From: Azospirillum oleiclasticum
GTDB taxonomy: Bacteria > Pseudomonadota > Alphaproteobacteria > Azospirillales > Azospirillaceae
Direction: 5' to 3'
Length of the DNA: 64,000 nt
Assembly (NCBI RefSeq): GCF_013423485.1
Contig: NZ_JABFFR010000041.1
Span: 31,829-95,828 of the forward strand
Shown: positions 48,328-58,010 of the stretch, one piece after another
How the letters are laid out: every line of letters begins with the position of its first letter
How positions within the stretch are numbered: the stretch's first letter is position 1
The notes under the pieces: generated by a model
The model's database searches: none
Seen by the model: only the letters and a program-made list of their open reading frames with translations
Told to the model about the DNA's origin: nothing
Translations under genes and position numbers: made by a program

Positions 48328-51300
48328 TCAGCGGTTCCACCAGCCGCGGCGCGGCTTGGCTGCCGGTGCCTTGGGCTGGGACGGCTCGGCCGTCGCTTCC
48401 GGGGCAGTGGCCTCGGAGGCCGTAGCCTCCTCGTCCGGGGCCGCCGCCGGAGCGGGCTCGGCAACGCTGGCCGGGGCCGCGCTCCCGGCCGGCTCGGCGG
48501 CCTTCTTCGCGCGGGCCGGCCGCTTCTTCGGCTTCGCCCCGGCATCCGGCTCGACGGGTGCCGGCTCGACGGGCGCCGGTGCGGCCGCAACGGGGGCCGG
48601 GGCCGGCTCCGCCGTCACGGCGGGCGCCGCGTCGACGGCGGCCGGCTCGGCGGCCTTCCTGGCGCGGCTCGGCCGCTTCTTCGCCGCCGCGGGGGCGGGC
48701 TCGGCCACCGCGGGTGCGGGTGCCTCGACCACGGGCTCGGCCACCGCCTCGGCGGGTGCCGGCTCCGCCGCCTTCTTGCCGCGGGTCGGCCGCTTCTTCG
48801 GCTTGGCCGCGGCGTCCGGTTCGGCCGCCACGGGTTCGACCGTCACGGGTTCCGCCGCAACGGGTTCTGCCGCAACGGGGGCCGGGGCCGGTTCCGCCGC
48901 CACGGCGGGGGCCTGGGCGGGCTCCTCCGCCGGCGCGGTGGCGGCCTTCTTCGCACGGCTCGGCCGCTTCTTCGGCTTGGCCGCGGCGGCTTCCGCCGGT
49001 TCCGCGACCGTCGTCTCGGCGGCCGGCTCCGGCACCGTCTCCACCGGGGCGGCTTCCACCGGCGCCGCCTCGGCGGCGGGTTCGGCCGCGGGCGTCGGTG
49101 CGGCCTCGGCCGGGGTCGGCTCCGCACCAGCCTGGGCGGCCTCCTCGCCGCTCAGGATCCAGTCGAAGTCGATCGGCTCGACCGGCGGGAAGGAGCCCGG
49201 CGGCGGCACCACCGCGCGCACCGTGGCGGGCTTGGGCGCGTCGCCCTCGGCGGCTTCGACGCCCGTCGTCTCGGCGCCTTCCACCGTCTCGCCATTCTCG
49301 TCGCGCTGGCGCGTCCGCCGGCGTCCGCCACGCTTGCCGCGGCGCCGCTTCTTGTTGCGGCCCTGCGGGTCGTTGGGATCGAAGCCGGCGTCGCCGCCCT
49401 CACCCTCCTCGTCATCGTCCTCGTCGCCCTCGGCGTCCGAGTCGGCCTCCGACGGCTCCTGAGCCTCGGCGGCCTCTTCGACCTGGGCCACCAGATTGGC
49501 GGCCTCGGCGACGGCCGGCGGGCCGGCCGTGCCCGGCCGTGCCTCCTCCCGCTCGCCGTTGCGGCCACGGCGACGGCGGCGGCGGCGGCGGCGGCGGTCG
49601 CCGTTGTCGCTGCCGTCGGCGGCGCGCTCGCCGGCCTCGCCGGTGCCCTCCGCCTCGTCCTCCTCGTCGCCTTCCTCCTCGGCCTCGGCCTCGGCGGCGG
49701 CCAGCTCGCGGTCGGTCTCGGCCATGACGCGGTCGGCGCTGACGGGGGCGGTGCCCTCCTCACCCGGCAGCTTGGCCTTGACGCGCTCCAGCCGCAGGTC
49801 CGGCGCGATCAGCGTGTCGTCGGCCAGGAGCTGGACGCGGAAGCCGTAGCGCTCCTCGATGCGGGCGAGGTCGGCGCGCTTGTTGTTGAAGATGTAGAGC
49901 GCGATCCGCGTCGGCACCGACACCGCGATCTCGCTGGAGCGCTTGCGGATGCCCTCCTCCTCGATGGCGCGCAGCACATGCAACGCCGCCGATTCCACCG
50001 AGCGGATGACGCCGGTGCCCGAGCAGTGCGGGCAGCGCTCGAAGTTGGTCTCCAGCAGCGACGGGCGCAGCCGCTGGCGCGACAGCTCCAGCAGGCCGAA
50101 GGGGGAGATGCGGCCGAGCTGGATGCGCGCCCGGTCGCTCTTCATCGCCTCCTTCAGGCGCCGCTCCACCGCCACGTTGTTGCGCGGGTCCTCCATGTCG
50201 ATGAAATCGATCACGATGAGGCCCGCGAGGTCGCGCAGCCGCAACTGGCGCGCCACCTCCTCGGCGGCTTCGAGGTTGGTCTTGAACGCCGTCTCCTCGA
50301 TGTTCCGCTCGCGCGTGGACTTGCCGGAGTTGACGTCGATGGCGACCAGCGCCTCGGTCGGGTTGATGACGATGTAGCCGCCGGAGCGGAGCTGCACCAC
50401 CGGCTGGTGGATGGCGTCGATCTGCTGCTCGACCTGATAGCGGTGGAACAGCGGGATCGACTCGTCCTGATAGGCCTTCACCCGGCCGGAATGGGCGGGC
50501 ATCAGCATGCGCATGAAATCCTGCGCGGTGCGGTAGCCGTTCGCCCCCTCCACCCAGATCTCGTCGATCTCACTGGAGAACACGTCGCGGATCGCGCGCT
50601 TGATGAGGTTGGCCTCCTCATAGATCAGCGCGGGGGCGGTGGATTGCAGCGTCTGCTCGCGGATGTCGTCCCACAGGCGCAGCAAGTATTCGAGGTCGCG
50701 CCGGATCTCCTGCTTGGAGCGCTCCAGGCCGGCGGTGCGCAGGATCACGGCCATGCCGCGGGGGATGTCGAGATCCGACAGGATCTCCTTCAGCCGCTTG
50801 CGGTCGGTCGGGTTGGTGATCTTGCGGCTGATGCCGCCGCCGCGCCCGGTGTTGGGCATCAGCACGCAATAGCGGCCGGGCAGCGACAGGTAGGTGGTCA
50901 GCGCCGCGCCCTTGTTGCCGCGCTCCTCCTTGGTGACCTGCACCAGCATGATCTGCCGGCGCTTGATCACCTCCTGGATCTTGTAGCTGCGCAGCGGGCG
51001 GGGGCGGCGGCGCTGCTCGTCCTCGGCCTCGTCGCCGCCGATGACGTCCATGGTCTCGCCGGCCTCGCGGCCGGCCTTGCGGGCGGCGCGGGTCTCCGCC
51101 TCGTCGGAGCCGTCCTCCTCGGAGTCGTCGGCGTCCCCGGCCTCGCCGGTCTCCGCCTCACCCTCGCCGATGAAGGCGCCGTCGTCGGTCTCGCCGTCGA
51201 AGGAGGCGGCCGGCGGCTCGCCGGCATCCTCGCTCCCGGTCTCGGCGGCTTCGGCCGCCGGATCGGCGCCGGCATCGGCCTCGGCATCCGAGGCGGGCTC

Positions 51301-51777
51301 GTCGCTGCGGGAGTCGTCGTCGATCGGGTCCGGCATGGGGGAGCCGGCATCCTCGCCGCGCTCATCGCCCCGTTCCTCGCTCAGCGCGTCGCCGGCCATC
51401 GCCTCGGCCAGCGCCGGCTGGTTCCGGTCGGCGGCGCGCTGGGCTCGGCGCTCGGCCTGCTCGTCCAGGCGCCGTTCCTCGGCGGCCTGCAGGCGCTCCT
51501 CCTCGGCAATCAACGCCTCGCGGTCGGCCATCGGGATCCGGTAATAATCCGGGTGGATCTCCGAAAAGGCCAGGAAACCGTGCCGGTTTCCGCCATATTC
51601 CACAAAGGCCGCCTGCAGGGACGGCTCGACGCGCGTCACCTTGGCGAGGTAGATGTTGCCTTTGAGCTGTTTGCGCGAGGCGATTTCGAAGTCGAGTTCT
51701 TCGAGCCTGTTTCCACTCACCACGGCGACCCGGGTCTCTTCCGGATGCGTGGCGTCCACCAGCATGCGCTTGGTCAT
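48328..51777 (-). CDS. rne: Ribonuclease E
   Basis: The 1149-residue enzyme starts MTKRMLVDATHPEETRVAVV at ATG 51777. The S1 domain (about 35-290) is split by an acidic insert of roughly 140 residues, normal for alphaproteobacteria. The catalytic core has AIDVNSGKSTRERNIEETAF, IVIDFIDMEDPRN and the zinc-link CPHCSGTG. The C-terminal part is long and disordered, with an Arg tract (nine Arg in a row) and four or five repeats of the KKRPSRAKKAA type. It ends PRRGWWNR, the GWW motif that binds PNPase in Caulobacter. It initiates mRNA decay and rRNA and tRNA processing. Confidence 0.95.
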   Translation of the reverse strand: MTKRMLVDATHPEETRVAVVSGNRLEELDFEIASRKQLKGNIYLAKVTRVEPSLQAAFVEYGGNRHGFLAFSEIHPDYYRIPMADREALIAEEERLQAAEERRLDEQAERRAQRAADRNQPALAEAMAGDALSEERGDERGEDAGSPMPDPIDDDSRSDEPASDAEADAGADPAAEAAETGSEDAGEPPAASFDGETDDGAFIGEGEAETGEAGDADDSEEDGSDEAETRAARKAGREAGETMDVIGGDEAEDEQRRRPRPLRSYKIQEVIKRRQIMLVQVTKEERGNKGAALTTYLSLPGRYCVLMPNTGRGGGISRKITNPTDRKRLKEILSDLDIPRGMAVILRTAGLERSKQEIRRDLEYLLRLWDDIREQTLQSTAPALIYEEANLIKRAIRDVFSSEIDEIWVEGANGYRTAQDFMRMLMPAHSGRVKAYQDESIPLFHRYQVEQQIDAIHQPVVQLRSGGYIVINPTEALVAIDVNSGKSTRERNIEETAFKTNLEAAEEVARQLRLRDLAGLIVIDFIDMEDPRNNVAVERRLKEAMKSDRARIQLGRISPFGLLELSRQRLRPSLLETNFERCPHCSGTGVIRSVESAALHVLRAIEEEGIRKRSSEIAVSVPTRIALYIFNNKRADLARIEERYGFRVQLLADDTLIAPDLRLERVKAKLPGEEGTAPVSADRVMAETDRELAAAEAEAEEEGDEEDEAEGTGEAGERAADGSDNGDRRRRRRRRRRGRNGEREEARPGTAGPPAVAEAANLVAQVEEAAEAQEPSEADSDAEGDEDDDEEGEGGDAGFDPNDPQGRNKKRRRGKRGGRRRTRQRDENGETVEGAETTGVEAAEGDAPKPATVRAVVPPPGSFPPVEPIDFDWILSGEEAAQAGAEPTPAEAAPTPAAEPAAEAAPVEAAPVETVPEPAAETTVAEPAEAAAAKPKKRPSRAKKAATAPAEEPAQAPAVAAEPAPAPVAAEPVAAEPVTVEPVAAEPDAAAKPKKRPTRGKKAAEPAPAEAVAEPVVEAPAPAVAEPAPAAAKKRPSRARKAAEPAAVDAAPAVTAEPAPAPVAAAPAPVEPAPVEPDAGAKPKKRPARAKKAAEPAGSAAPASVAEPAPAAAPDEEATASEATAPEATAEPSQPKAPAAKPRRGWWNR

Positions 51778-52349
51778 CCAATATCCCCATGACGCACCAC
51801 GGGCCATCCCGCGCGACCAACGGGCCGCCCGGATGCGTCATCCGTTTGGGCGAAGCATGCGGCACCGGCCCCGAGGCGTCGAACGGCGCTCGCGTGGAGC
51901 AGCCAGGACGCGTCGGACCGCGGCAGCCGGGTTCCACCCCTTGCGGGACGGGACCAGCTTCGAGGTTCCTGTCCTCTCACCAGACGATCCATCAGCGCCA
52001 CGCCACGGCGCGCAACCGAAAGCAGGAACGCCGGTCACGCGCACATCCGCGGGCGACGCCGCCTTTGCCCCCCACGGGAGCCGGCATGGCCGGGTGTCCG
52101 AACGGGTATTGGCGGATCGCGGTATGTCGCACCGGACAGCATAAGCAAGAGCCCACACGAACACAACGGTGGAATCGGCGATGGAATCCGCACGCGCGAT
52201 TTCTCACGGCCCGCGCGGTTCCTCCCGCTGTGGCATTCCCGGCACGCCGGGCATGGATCTCATCCGCGGTCTGATCTTTGCCGTTGAACCGTTTGATTTT
52301 CATACGGTATAGGAAGCGCTTGTCCCGCTCGCCCAAGGCACAGGTGCGC
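51778..52349. promoter_or_regulatory. Divergent rne/amiC control region with long rne 5' leader
   Basis: No gene is supported in these 572 bp. Alphaproteobacterial rne has a long leader through which RNase E adjusts its own mRNA level, and this gap could hold it. GC content is lower near 52260-52320, where a promoter for amiC is plausible. Exact start sites were not resolved. Confidence 0.5.
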
Positions 52350-53711
52350 ATGCCCCGGATGCTCGCACGGATCGCGGCGCTGCTGGTCGTCCTCGTCGGC
52401 GCGGCGTTCGGCCCGGCCTTCGGATCGGGGGCGTCCGGTGCGGCGCTGGCCGCCTCCTCCGGCCGGGGGGCCGAGGTCGCCCAGGCGACGGCGGCCCTTC
52501 CGGCCCCGATCTCCAGCGTCGCCGTGCTCGACGCGCGGCTCGGCGTGCACGCCGACAAGACCCGCTTCGTGCTGGAGCTGTCGCAGGAGGTGCCGTTCCG
52601 TGTGACGGCGCTGGCCGATCCCTACCGCGTCGTGGTCGACCTGCCGGAGCTGGCCTGGCCCGGCGGTGCGGTTCCCGTGCCCGGCAAGGGTCTGGTGGTC
52701 AGCTACCGCTACGGCCTGTTCGAGCCGGGCAACCTGCGCATCGTGTTCGACACCTCCGGCCCCGTGCGGGTGCGCGAGAGCTTCATGCTGCCGGCCCAGG
52801 ACGGTCGCCAGCCGCGCCTCGTGCTCGATCTGGAGCCTGTTGACCGGCGCGCGTTCGATCGCGCCTACGCCGCCGCCGTGCTGGCCCCCGGCGGGGCCGG
52901 CGCCGCCGGCGTCGCGACTCCGCTCCCCGCCCGCCCGCCGGTGCTGCCGGTGGCCGCCGCCATGGTGGTGCCGATCCCGCCGCCGCTGCCGCCGCGCCCG
53001 GTTCCGGTGCCGGAGAAGCCGGTGGTCGCCATCGATCCCGGCCATGGCGGCGTCGATCCCGGCGCGGTGGGGGTGGGCGACGTCTACGAGAAGACCATCA
53101 CGCTCGCCACCGCCCGCGAGCTGCGCCGCCATCTGGAGGCGACCGGTCGCTACCGCGTGGTGATGACGCGCGACAAGGACGTCTTCGTGCCGCTGCGCGA
53201 CCGCGTCGCCATCGCCCGCGATGCGGGGGCCGACCTGTTCATCTCGCTGCACGCCGACAGCATCGGCTCCACCGCCATCCGCGGCCTCTCCGTCTACACC
53301 CTGTCCGACCAGGCCTCCGACCGCGAGGCGGAGATGCTGGCGGCCAAGGAGAACCGCGCCGACGCCATCGCCGGCATGAACCTCGCCAGCGAGAACGATC
53401 AGGTCGCCTCCATCCTGATCAACCTTGCCCAGCGCGACACGATGAACCACTCCAAGCGCTTCGCCAACACGGTGCTGGAGCATCTGCGCCGCGAGGTGAA
53501 GCTGCTGCCGGCCAAGCCGCACCGGCAGGCCGGCTTCGCCGTGCTGACCGCCCCCGACGTGCCATCGGTGCTGGTGGAGATGGGCTACCTGTCCAGCCCC
53601 GCCGACGCCAACCTGCTGACCTCCCAGGCCCACCGCGAGAAGCTGGCGCGTTCGCTGACCCGTGGCATAGACGCCTATTTCACCTGGCTGGCCAAGGTCA
53701 GCCGGTCGTAA
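52350..53711 (+). CDS. amiC: N-acetylmuramoyl-L-alanine amidase, AmiC type
   Basis: ATG 52350 gives 453 residues; an upstream TTG 52278 frame is unlikely. The signal peptide runs MLARIAALLVVLVGAAFGPA to about residue 25. An AMIN domain (about 55-150, with VRFVLELSQEVPFRV-like pattern, here KTRFVLELSQEVPFRVTALA) binds septal peptidoglycan. The Amidase_3 domain (about 222-450) has zinc ligands in VVAIDPGHGGVDPGA, VYEKTITLA, LFISLHADS and SVLVEMGYLSSP. It cleaves the stem peptide from glycan during cell division. It is followed by mrcA as in other alphaproteobacteria. Confidence 0.93.
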   Translation: MPRMLARIAALLVVLVGAAFGPAFGSGASGAALAASSGRGAEVAQATAALPAPISSVAVLDARLGVHADKTRFVLELSQEVPFRVTALADPYRVVVDLPELAWPGGAVPVPGKGLVVSYRYGLFEPGNLRIVFDTSGPVRVRESFMLPAQDGRQPRLVLDLEPVDRRAFDRAYAAAVLAPGGAGAAGVATPLPARPPVLPVAAAMVVPIPPPLPPRPVPVPEKPVVAIDPGHGGVDPGAVGVGDVYEKTITLATARELRRHLEATGRYRVVMTRDKDVFVPLRDRVAIARDAGADLFISLHADSIGSTAIRGLSVYTLSDQASDREAEMLAAKENRADAIAGMNLASENDQVASILINLAQRDTMNHSKRFANTVLEHLRREVKLLPAKPHRQAGFAVLTAPDVPSVLVEMGYLSSPADANLLTSQAHREKLARSLTRGIDAYFTWLAKVSRS

Positions 53712-53871
53712 GGGGCGACCCGACCGATTTCGCCACCCGCGGGCCACATTTGTCCGGCATGCGTTGAAGTGAGTCGGCGCGCCCGCCCGCGCGGTGTAGA
53801 GTGGCCCCCATCGGGCGTGCACCGTGGCCGGGGGGCGCGGTTCGCGACCGTTCGGCTGTTCGGGATCCGCC

Positions 53872-56409
53872 ATGCGCTTTCTCTTGTCCGCCCTGATGGG
53901 ACTCGTGATGCTCGGCCTCGCGGGGGCCGGGGCGCTCGTCTACGTCGTCGATTACTACGACCATGATCTGCCCGATTACACGCGGCTGGAGACCTACGAG
54001 CCGCCGGTGACCACCCGCGTCCACGCGGGCGACGGCCGGCTGATGGCGGAGTTCGCGTCGGAGCGGCGGGTCTTCGTGCCCATCGACGCCATGCCCAAGC
54101 GGGTGACCACCGCCTTCCTGTCGGCGGAGGACAAGAATTTCTACGACCACCGCGGCATCGACCCGCTGGGTCTCGCCCGCGCGGTCCTGACCAACCTGGA
54201 GAATCTCGGCTCCGACCGGCGGCCGGTGGGCGCCTCGACGATCACGCAGCAGGTCGCCAAGAACATGCTGCTGACCAACGAGGTCTCCTTCACCCGCAAG
54301 ATCAAGGAGGCGATCCTGGCCATCCGGCTGGAGCGCACCCTGTCCAAGGACCGCATCCTCGAACTGTACCTGAACGAGATCTTCCTGGGCTTCCGCTCCT
54401 ACGGCGTCGCCGCGGCGGCTCTCAACTACTTCAACAAGGCGCTGGACGAGCTCACCATCGCCGAGGCCGCCTACCTCGCCGCCCTGCCCAAGGCCCCCAA
54501 CAACTACCACCCCGAGCGCCAGCGCGACGCCGCCATCGCGCGCCGCAACTGGGTGATCGCCCGCATGTTGGAGGACGGCCACATCACCGCGGAGGAGGCC
54601 AAGGCCGCCCAGGCCGAGCCGCTGACCATCCGCCGCCGCGACGAGACGGAATACGTCACCGCCGAGTATTTCGCCGAGGAGGTGCGGCGCGAGGTGGTGA
54701 AGCTCTACGATGAGAAGACGCTGTACGAGGGCGGGCTGTCCGTGCGCGCCTCCATGAACCCGGTGCTGCAGGAGGTGGCGACCCGCAGCTTGCGCAACGG
54801 CCTCGTGGCCTACGACCGCCGGCACGGCTACCGCGGGCCGGTGGCGCGCTGGGAGAATTTCGACAACTGGGCGAAGAAGCTGGCCACCACCCCGCCGCCT
54901 CCGGGGGCGGAGGGCTGGAAGCTCGCCGTTGTGCTGAAGGACGAGGACCCGCAGGCGGTCGAGGTCGGGCTGGCGGACGGCACCCGCGGCCGCATCCCGC
55001 TGGCCGAGCTGCGCTGGGCCCGCGCCTGGAAGGAGGGGGAGAAGCTGGGCCCCGAAATCCGCCGCGCGTCGGACGCCGTGAAGCTCGGCGACCTGGTGCT
55101 GGTCGAGCCGGTGCAGAAGGACGACAAGGGCAAGGATTACCCCGCCGGCAGCTACGCGCTCCGCCAGATCCCGGCGGTGCAGGGCGGGCTGGTGGCGCTC
55201 GACCCGCACACCGGCCGCGTGCTCGCCATGGCCGGCGGCTTCTCCCCCGCGATGAGCCAGTTCAACCGCGCCACCCAGGCGCAGCGGCAGCCGGGCTCCT
55301 CCTTCAAGCCCTTCGTCTACCTCACGGCGCTGGACAACGGCCTCACCCCGTCCTCGCTGGTGATGGACGCGCCGTTCGAGTACAACCCCGGCGGTGGCCA
55401 GCCGATCTGGCGGCCGGAGAACTACTCGCACGAGTTCTACGGCCCGACCCCGCTGCGCGCCGGCATCGAGAAGTCGCGCAACGTCATGACCGTGCGCCTC
55501 GCCCAGCACATCGGCATGGCCAAGGTGAAGGCGACGGCGGAGAAGTTCGGGATCACCGACAACCTGCAGCCCTACCTGCCGATGTCGCTGGGGGCGGGGG
55601 AGACGACGGTGCTGCGGATGACCACCGCCTACGCCATGCTCGCCAACGGCGGCAAGAAGATCACGCCGACCTTCATCGACCGCATCCAGGACCGCACCGG
55701 CAAGACCATCCTGCGCCACGACGCCCGCCCCTGCGAGGGCTGCCGCAACGTGGCGTGGTCGCCCGACGTGAAGGTGCCGGCGGTGCCCGACACCCGCCAG
55801 CAGATCGCCGACCCCCGCACCGTCTACCAGATGGTGTCGATCCTGGAGGGGGTGGTGCAGCGCGGCACCGCCACCCGGCTGCTGTCGCTGAACAAGCCGC
55901 TGGCCGGCAAGACCGGCACCACCAACGACGCCAACGACGCGTGGTTCGTCGGCTTCTCCCCCGATCTGGTGGTCGGCACCTACATCGGCTTCGACCAGCC
56001 GCGCTCGCTGGGGGCCCGCGAGACCGGCGGTTCCGCCGCGGTGCCGGTCTTCAAGGACTTCATGGAGGTGGCGCTGAAGGACAAGCCGGCCACCCCCTTC
56101 CGCGTGCCGCCGGGGCTGCGCATGGTGCGGGTCAACCCGGAAACCGGCCAGCTCGCCCAGCCCGGCGAGCGCCGGGCCATCTGGGAGGCTTTCCTGCCCG
56201 GCACCGAGCCCAACCCCGACGTGCCCATGGCGGTGCTCGACGGCTCCGGCCAGACCGGCGGTGCCGACGCCTGGAACGGGGCGATCCCCGGCTCCGGCTA
56301 CGGCACGCCGGGGGTGGAGGGCGCGTCGGCCTACGGCGGCCCGACCTTCCCCGGCGCCACCGGCACCCCGCCGGCGGCGACCACCCAGGGCACGGGGGGG
56401 ATTTACTGA
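53872..56409 (+). CDS. mrcA: Penicillin-binding protein 1A
   Basis: The 845-residue protein has an N-terminal anchor (about 3-25), GT51 with FLSAEDKNFYDHRGIDPLGL and GASTITQQVAKNMLL, an OB-like insert (about 300-410), and a transpeptidase domain with Ser476 and Lys479 (GSSFKPFVYL), SRN (EKSRNVMTV) and KTGT at 680-683. The C-terminal tail is Gly/Pro-rich. It polymerises and crosslinks peptidoglycan. In most alphaproteobacteria prfB follows directly; here 4.1 kb of other genes intervene. The upstream amiC gene is 160 bp away. Confidence 0.94.
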   Translation: MRFLLSALMGLVMLGLAGAGALVYVVDYYDHDLPDYTRLETYEPPVTTRVHAGDGRLMAEFASERRVFVPIDAMPKRVTTAFLSAEDKNFYDHRGIDPLGLARAVLTNLENLGSDRRPVGASTITQQVAKNMLLTNEVSFTRKIKEAILAIRLERTLSKDRILELYLNEIFLGFRSYGVAAAALNYFNKALDELTIAEAAYLAALPKAPNNYHPERQRDAAIARRNWVIARMLEDGHITAEEAKAAQAEPLTIRRRDETEYVTAEYFAEEVRREVVKLYDEKTLYEGGLSVRASMNPVLQEVATRSLRNGLVAYDRRHGYRGPVARWENFDNWAKKLATTPPPPGAEGWKLAVVLKDEDPQAVEVGLADGTRGRIPLAELRWARAWKEGEKLGPEIRRASDAVKLGDLVLVEPVQKDDKGKDYPAGSYALRQIPAVQGGLVALDPHTGRVLAMAGGFSPAMSQFNRATQAQRQPGSSFKPFVYLTALDNGLTPSSLVMDAPFEYNPGGGQPIWRPENYSHEFYGPTPLRAGIEKSRNVMTVRLAQHIGMAKVKATAEKFGITDNLQPYLPMSLGAGETTVLRMTTAYAMLANGGKKITPTFIDRIQDRTGKTILRHDARPCEGCRNVAWSPDVKVPAVPDTRQQIADPRTVYQMVSILEGVVQRGTATRLLSLNKPLAGKTGTTNDANDAWFVGFSPDLVVGTYIGFDQPRSLGARETGGSAAVPVFKDFMEVALKDKPATPFRVPPGLRMVRVNPETGQLAQPGERRAIWEAFLPGTEPNPDVPMAVLDGSGQTGGADAWNGAIPGSGYGTPGVEGASAYGGPTFPGATGTPPAATTQGTGGIY

Positions 56410-56508
56410 GGGTGCGGTGATCGGTAAACGCGATGGGGATTGCCGGCAGCGCCGCCGCTTCCTATCCTCGTGATGTCAAGCGGTCGATCGTGAATGCCGG
56501 GAGGACGA

Positions 56509-57456
56509 ATGGCCGACGTTGTCGAGCAGCAGATCCGTCTGGCAACCCGATATGGCGCACGGCTGCCACCGGAGCTGGTGCAGCATGTGTTGGGGGCGGT
56601 CGTCCCGGCCGCGCGTGCCGCAACGGTCATGGCGGTGGAAGGGCGGGGTGTGTTGCCCGGGCGCCGGCCGTATTGGGTTGGTGCCATGTCGGACATCCGG
56701 TTCCGGGCGGCGACGGCCGAGCGGGACGAGTTGGTGTTGATGTTCGAGGCGCCATGCCTCGCCGCCGCCGCACCCCACCTGTACGCCCAGCGGGATTTTT
56801 GGCGGGAGCCTCCGGAGAAGGACGCCACGGCTCTGGACCTCCTGTCCCAGGTCGTGGCCGACGTTGGCGCCGACAACCGTGACAGCGACTCCTATGACGG
56901 GCATGTGCTGCGCACGCTGGCGCGTTTCGGTCGGGTTTTCGCGGATTCTGCCGATGCGCGCATCGCGCTTTGCGGCCGGATGGCGCATCCGGCCCGCACC
57001 GAGTTGACGGCGCGCACCGTCGATCAGGCGCACGCCCTGACGGGTGCGACGCCGCCCCCGCGTGCGTTGCGGCTGGTGGGAACGCTCGACATGATCCGCG
57101 AGTCCATCCAGGGTTTCGCCATCCGGCTGGAGGACGGCGGCGAGCTGTCCGGCATCCACTCCGGCTCGATGGCGGAGCTGGCCCCGCTCTTCGGCCGACG
57201 GGTTCTCGTCCATGGTCGGCTGATCTACCGGCCCTCCGGACGTGCGCTGCGCATCGACGCCGAACGCTTGGAGGCCGCGGACGATTCTCCGAACAGCTTG
57301 TGGACCAGACTTCCCGAACCGCCTCCTGGCCGGCCGCTGGCCGTGACGCTTCGACGCCCGCAGACACCCCGGACCGGAATCGCCGCCCTGATCGGTGGTT
57401 GGCCCGGCGATGAGACGGATGAGGAAATCCGCGAGCGGCTGGACGTCCTGTCGTGA
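56509..57456 (+). CDS. Large antitoxin-like protein paired with a PIN toxin
   Basis: A GGGAGG site precedes ATG 56509 and the protein has 315 residues. The N-terminal 160 residues are helical, starting MADVVEQQIRLATRYGARLP. A beta-rich middle (about 185-260, LVGTLDMIRESIQGFAIRLE then SMAELAPLFGRRVLVHGRLI and YRPSGRALRIDAERLEAA) looks like an OB-type nucleic-acid binding fold. The last 20 residues, GGWPGDETDEEIRERLDVLS, match the WPGDET/EE tail seen in toxin-binding antitoxins. The stop overlaps the PIN gene start by four bases. Its size is far above usual antitoxins, so this may be a distinct type. Confidence 0.6.
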   Translation: MADVVEQQIRLATRYGARLPPELVQHVLGAVVPAARAATVMAVEGRGVLPGRRPYWVGAMSDIRFRAATAERDELVLMFEAPCLAAAAPHLYAQRDFWREPPEKDATALDLLSQVVADVGADNRDSDSYDGHVLRTLARFGRVFADSADARIALCGRMAHPARTELTARTVDQAHALTGATPPPRALRLVGTLDMIRESIQGFAIRLEDGGELSGIHSGSMAELAPLFGRRVLVHGRLIYRPSGRALRIDAERLEAADDSPNSLWTRLPEPPPGRPLAVTLRRPQTPRTGIAALIGGWPGDETDEEIRERLDVLS

Positions 57457-58010
57457 CCGTTCTCCCCGCAAACGCGCTCATCGTGCTGGACACCAACGTC
57501 CTGCTGCATCTCCTCAAAGGGCACGCAACGGGGCTGGCGATCGAACGGGCGTTGCGGCTTTCATCGCGGCCGGAACGCCCGCTCCTGTCCTCCATCGTCG
57601 AAGGGGAATTGCGCGGGCTGGCCGCCGGATGGAAGTGGGGGCCCTCGCGCTTAGCCCTCCTGGAGGAGCGGTTGGCCGAGCTGGTGCCGGTGTCCGCTGG
57701 CGCGCCGGAAGTCGTCCGTGCCTATGGCGAGCTGTACGCGCACCAGAGTGCCTTGGGACGTCGCACCGGCGAGAACGACCTGTGGATCGCCGCCACCGCG
57801 TCCGCGGTCGGCGGCATCGTGCTGACCTGTGATGGGGATTTCATGCGGTTCGACGGCGACCGGGTGCGCTGGATCCATGTGGATGTGGCGACCGCCGCCC
57901 TCACGGCGTCATGGTGCCGACCCCCGCCACCACCGGTCCCCCGCAGCCGCCATGGCCGGCCAGCTCCACTTTCAGCCGGTCCAGGATCACCCGGACGCCG
58001 TCGCGGTTGA
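57453..58010 (+). CDS. PIN-domain ribonuclease toxin (VapC-like)
   Basis: GTG 57453 overlaps the upstream stop and gives 185 residues. The PIN fold shows LIVLDTNVLLHLL with Asp13, SSIVEGELRG with Glu50 and Glu52, TGENDLWIAATA with Asp109, and LTCDGDFMRF with Asp127. That is a complete acidic site for Mg-dependent RNA cleavage. The fold ends near residue 145, and the Pro/Arg-rich last 40 residues overlap the convergent SGNH gene by 110 bp. It is presumed the toxin of the pair with the 315-residue protein. Confidence 0.8.
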   Translation: MTVLPANALIVLDTNVLLHLLKGHATGLAIERALRLSSRPERPLLSSIVEGELRGLAAGWKWGPSRLALLEERLAELVPVSAGAPEVVRAYGELYAHQSALGRRTGENDLWIAATASAVGGIVLTCDGDFMRFDGDRVRWIHVDVATAALTASWCRPPPPPVPRSRHGRPAPLSAGPGSPGRRRG

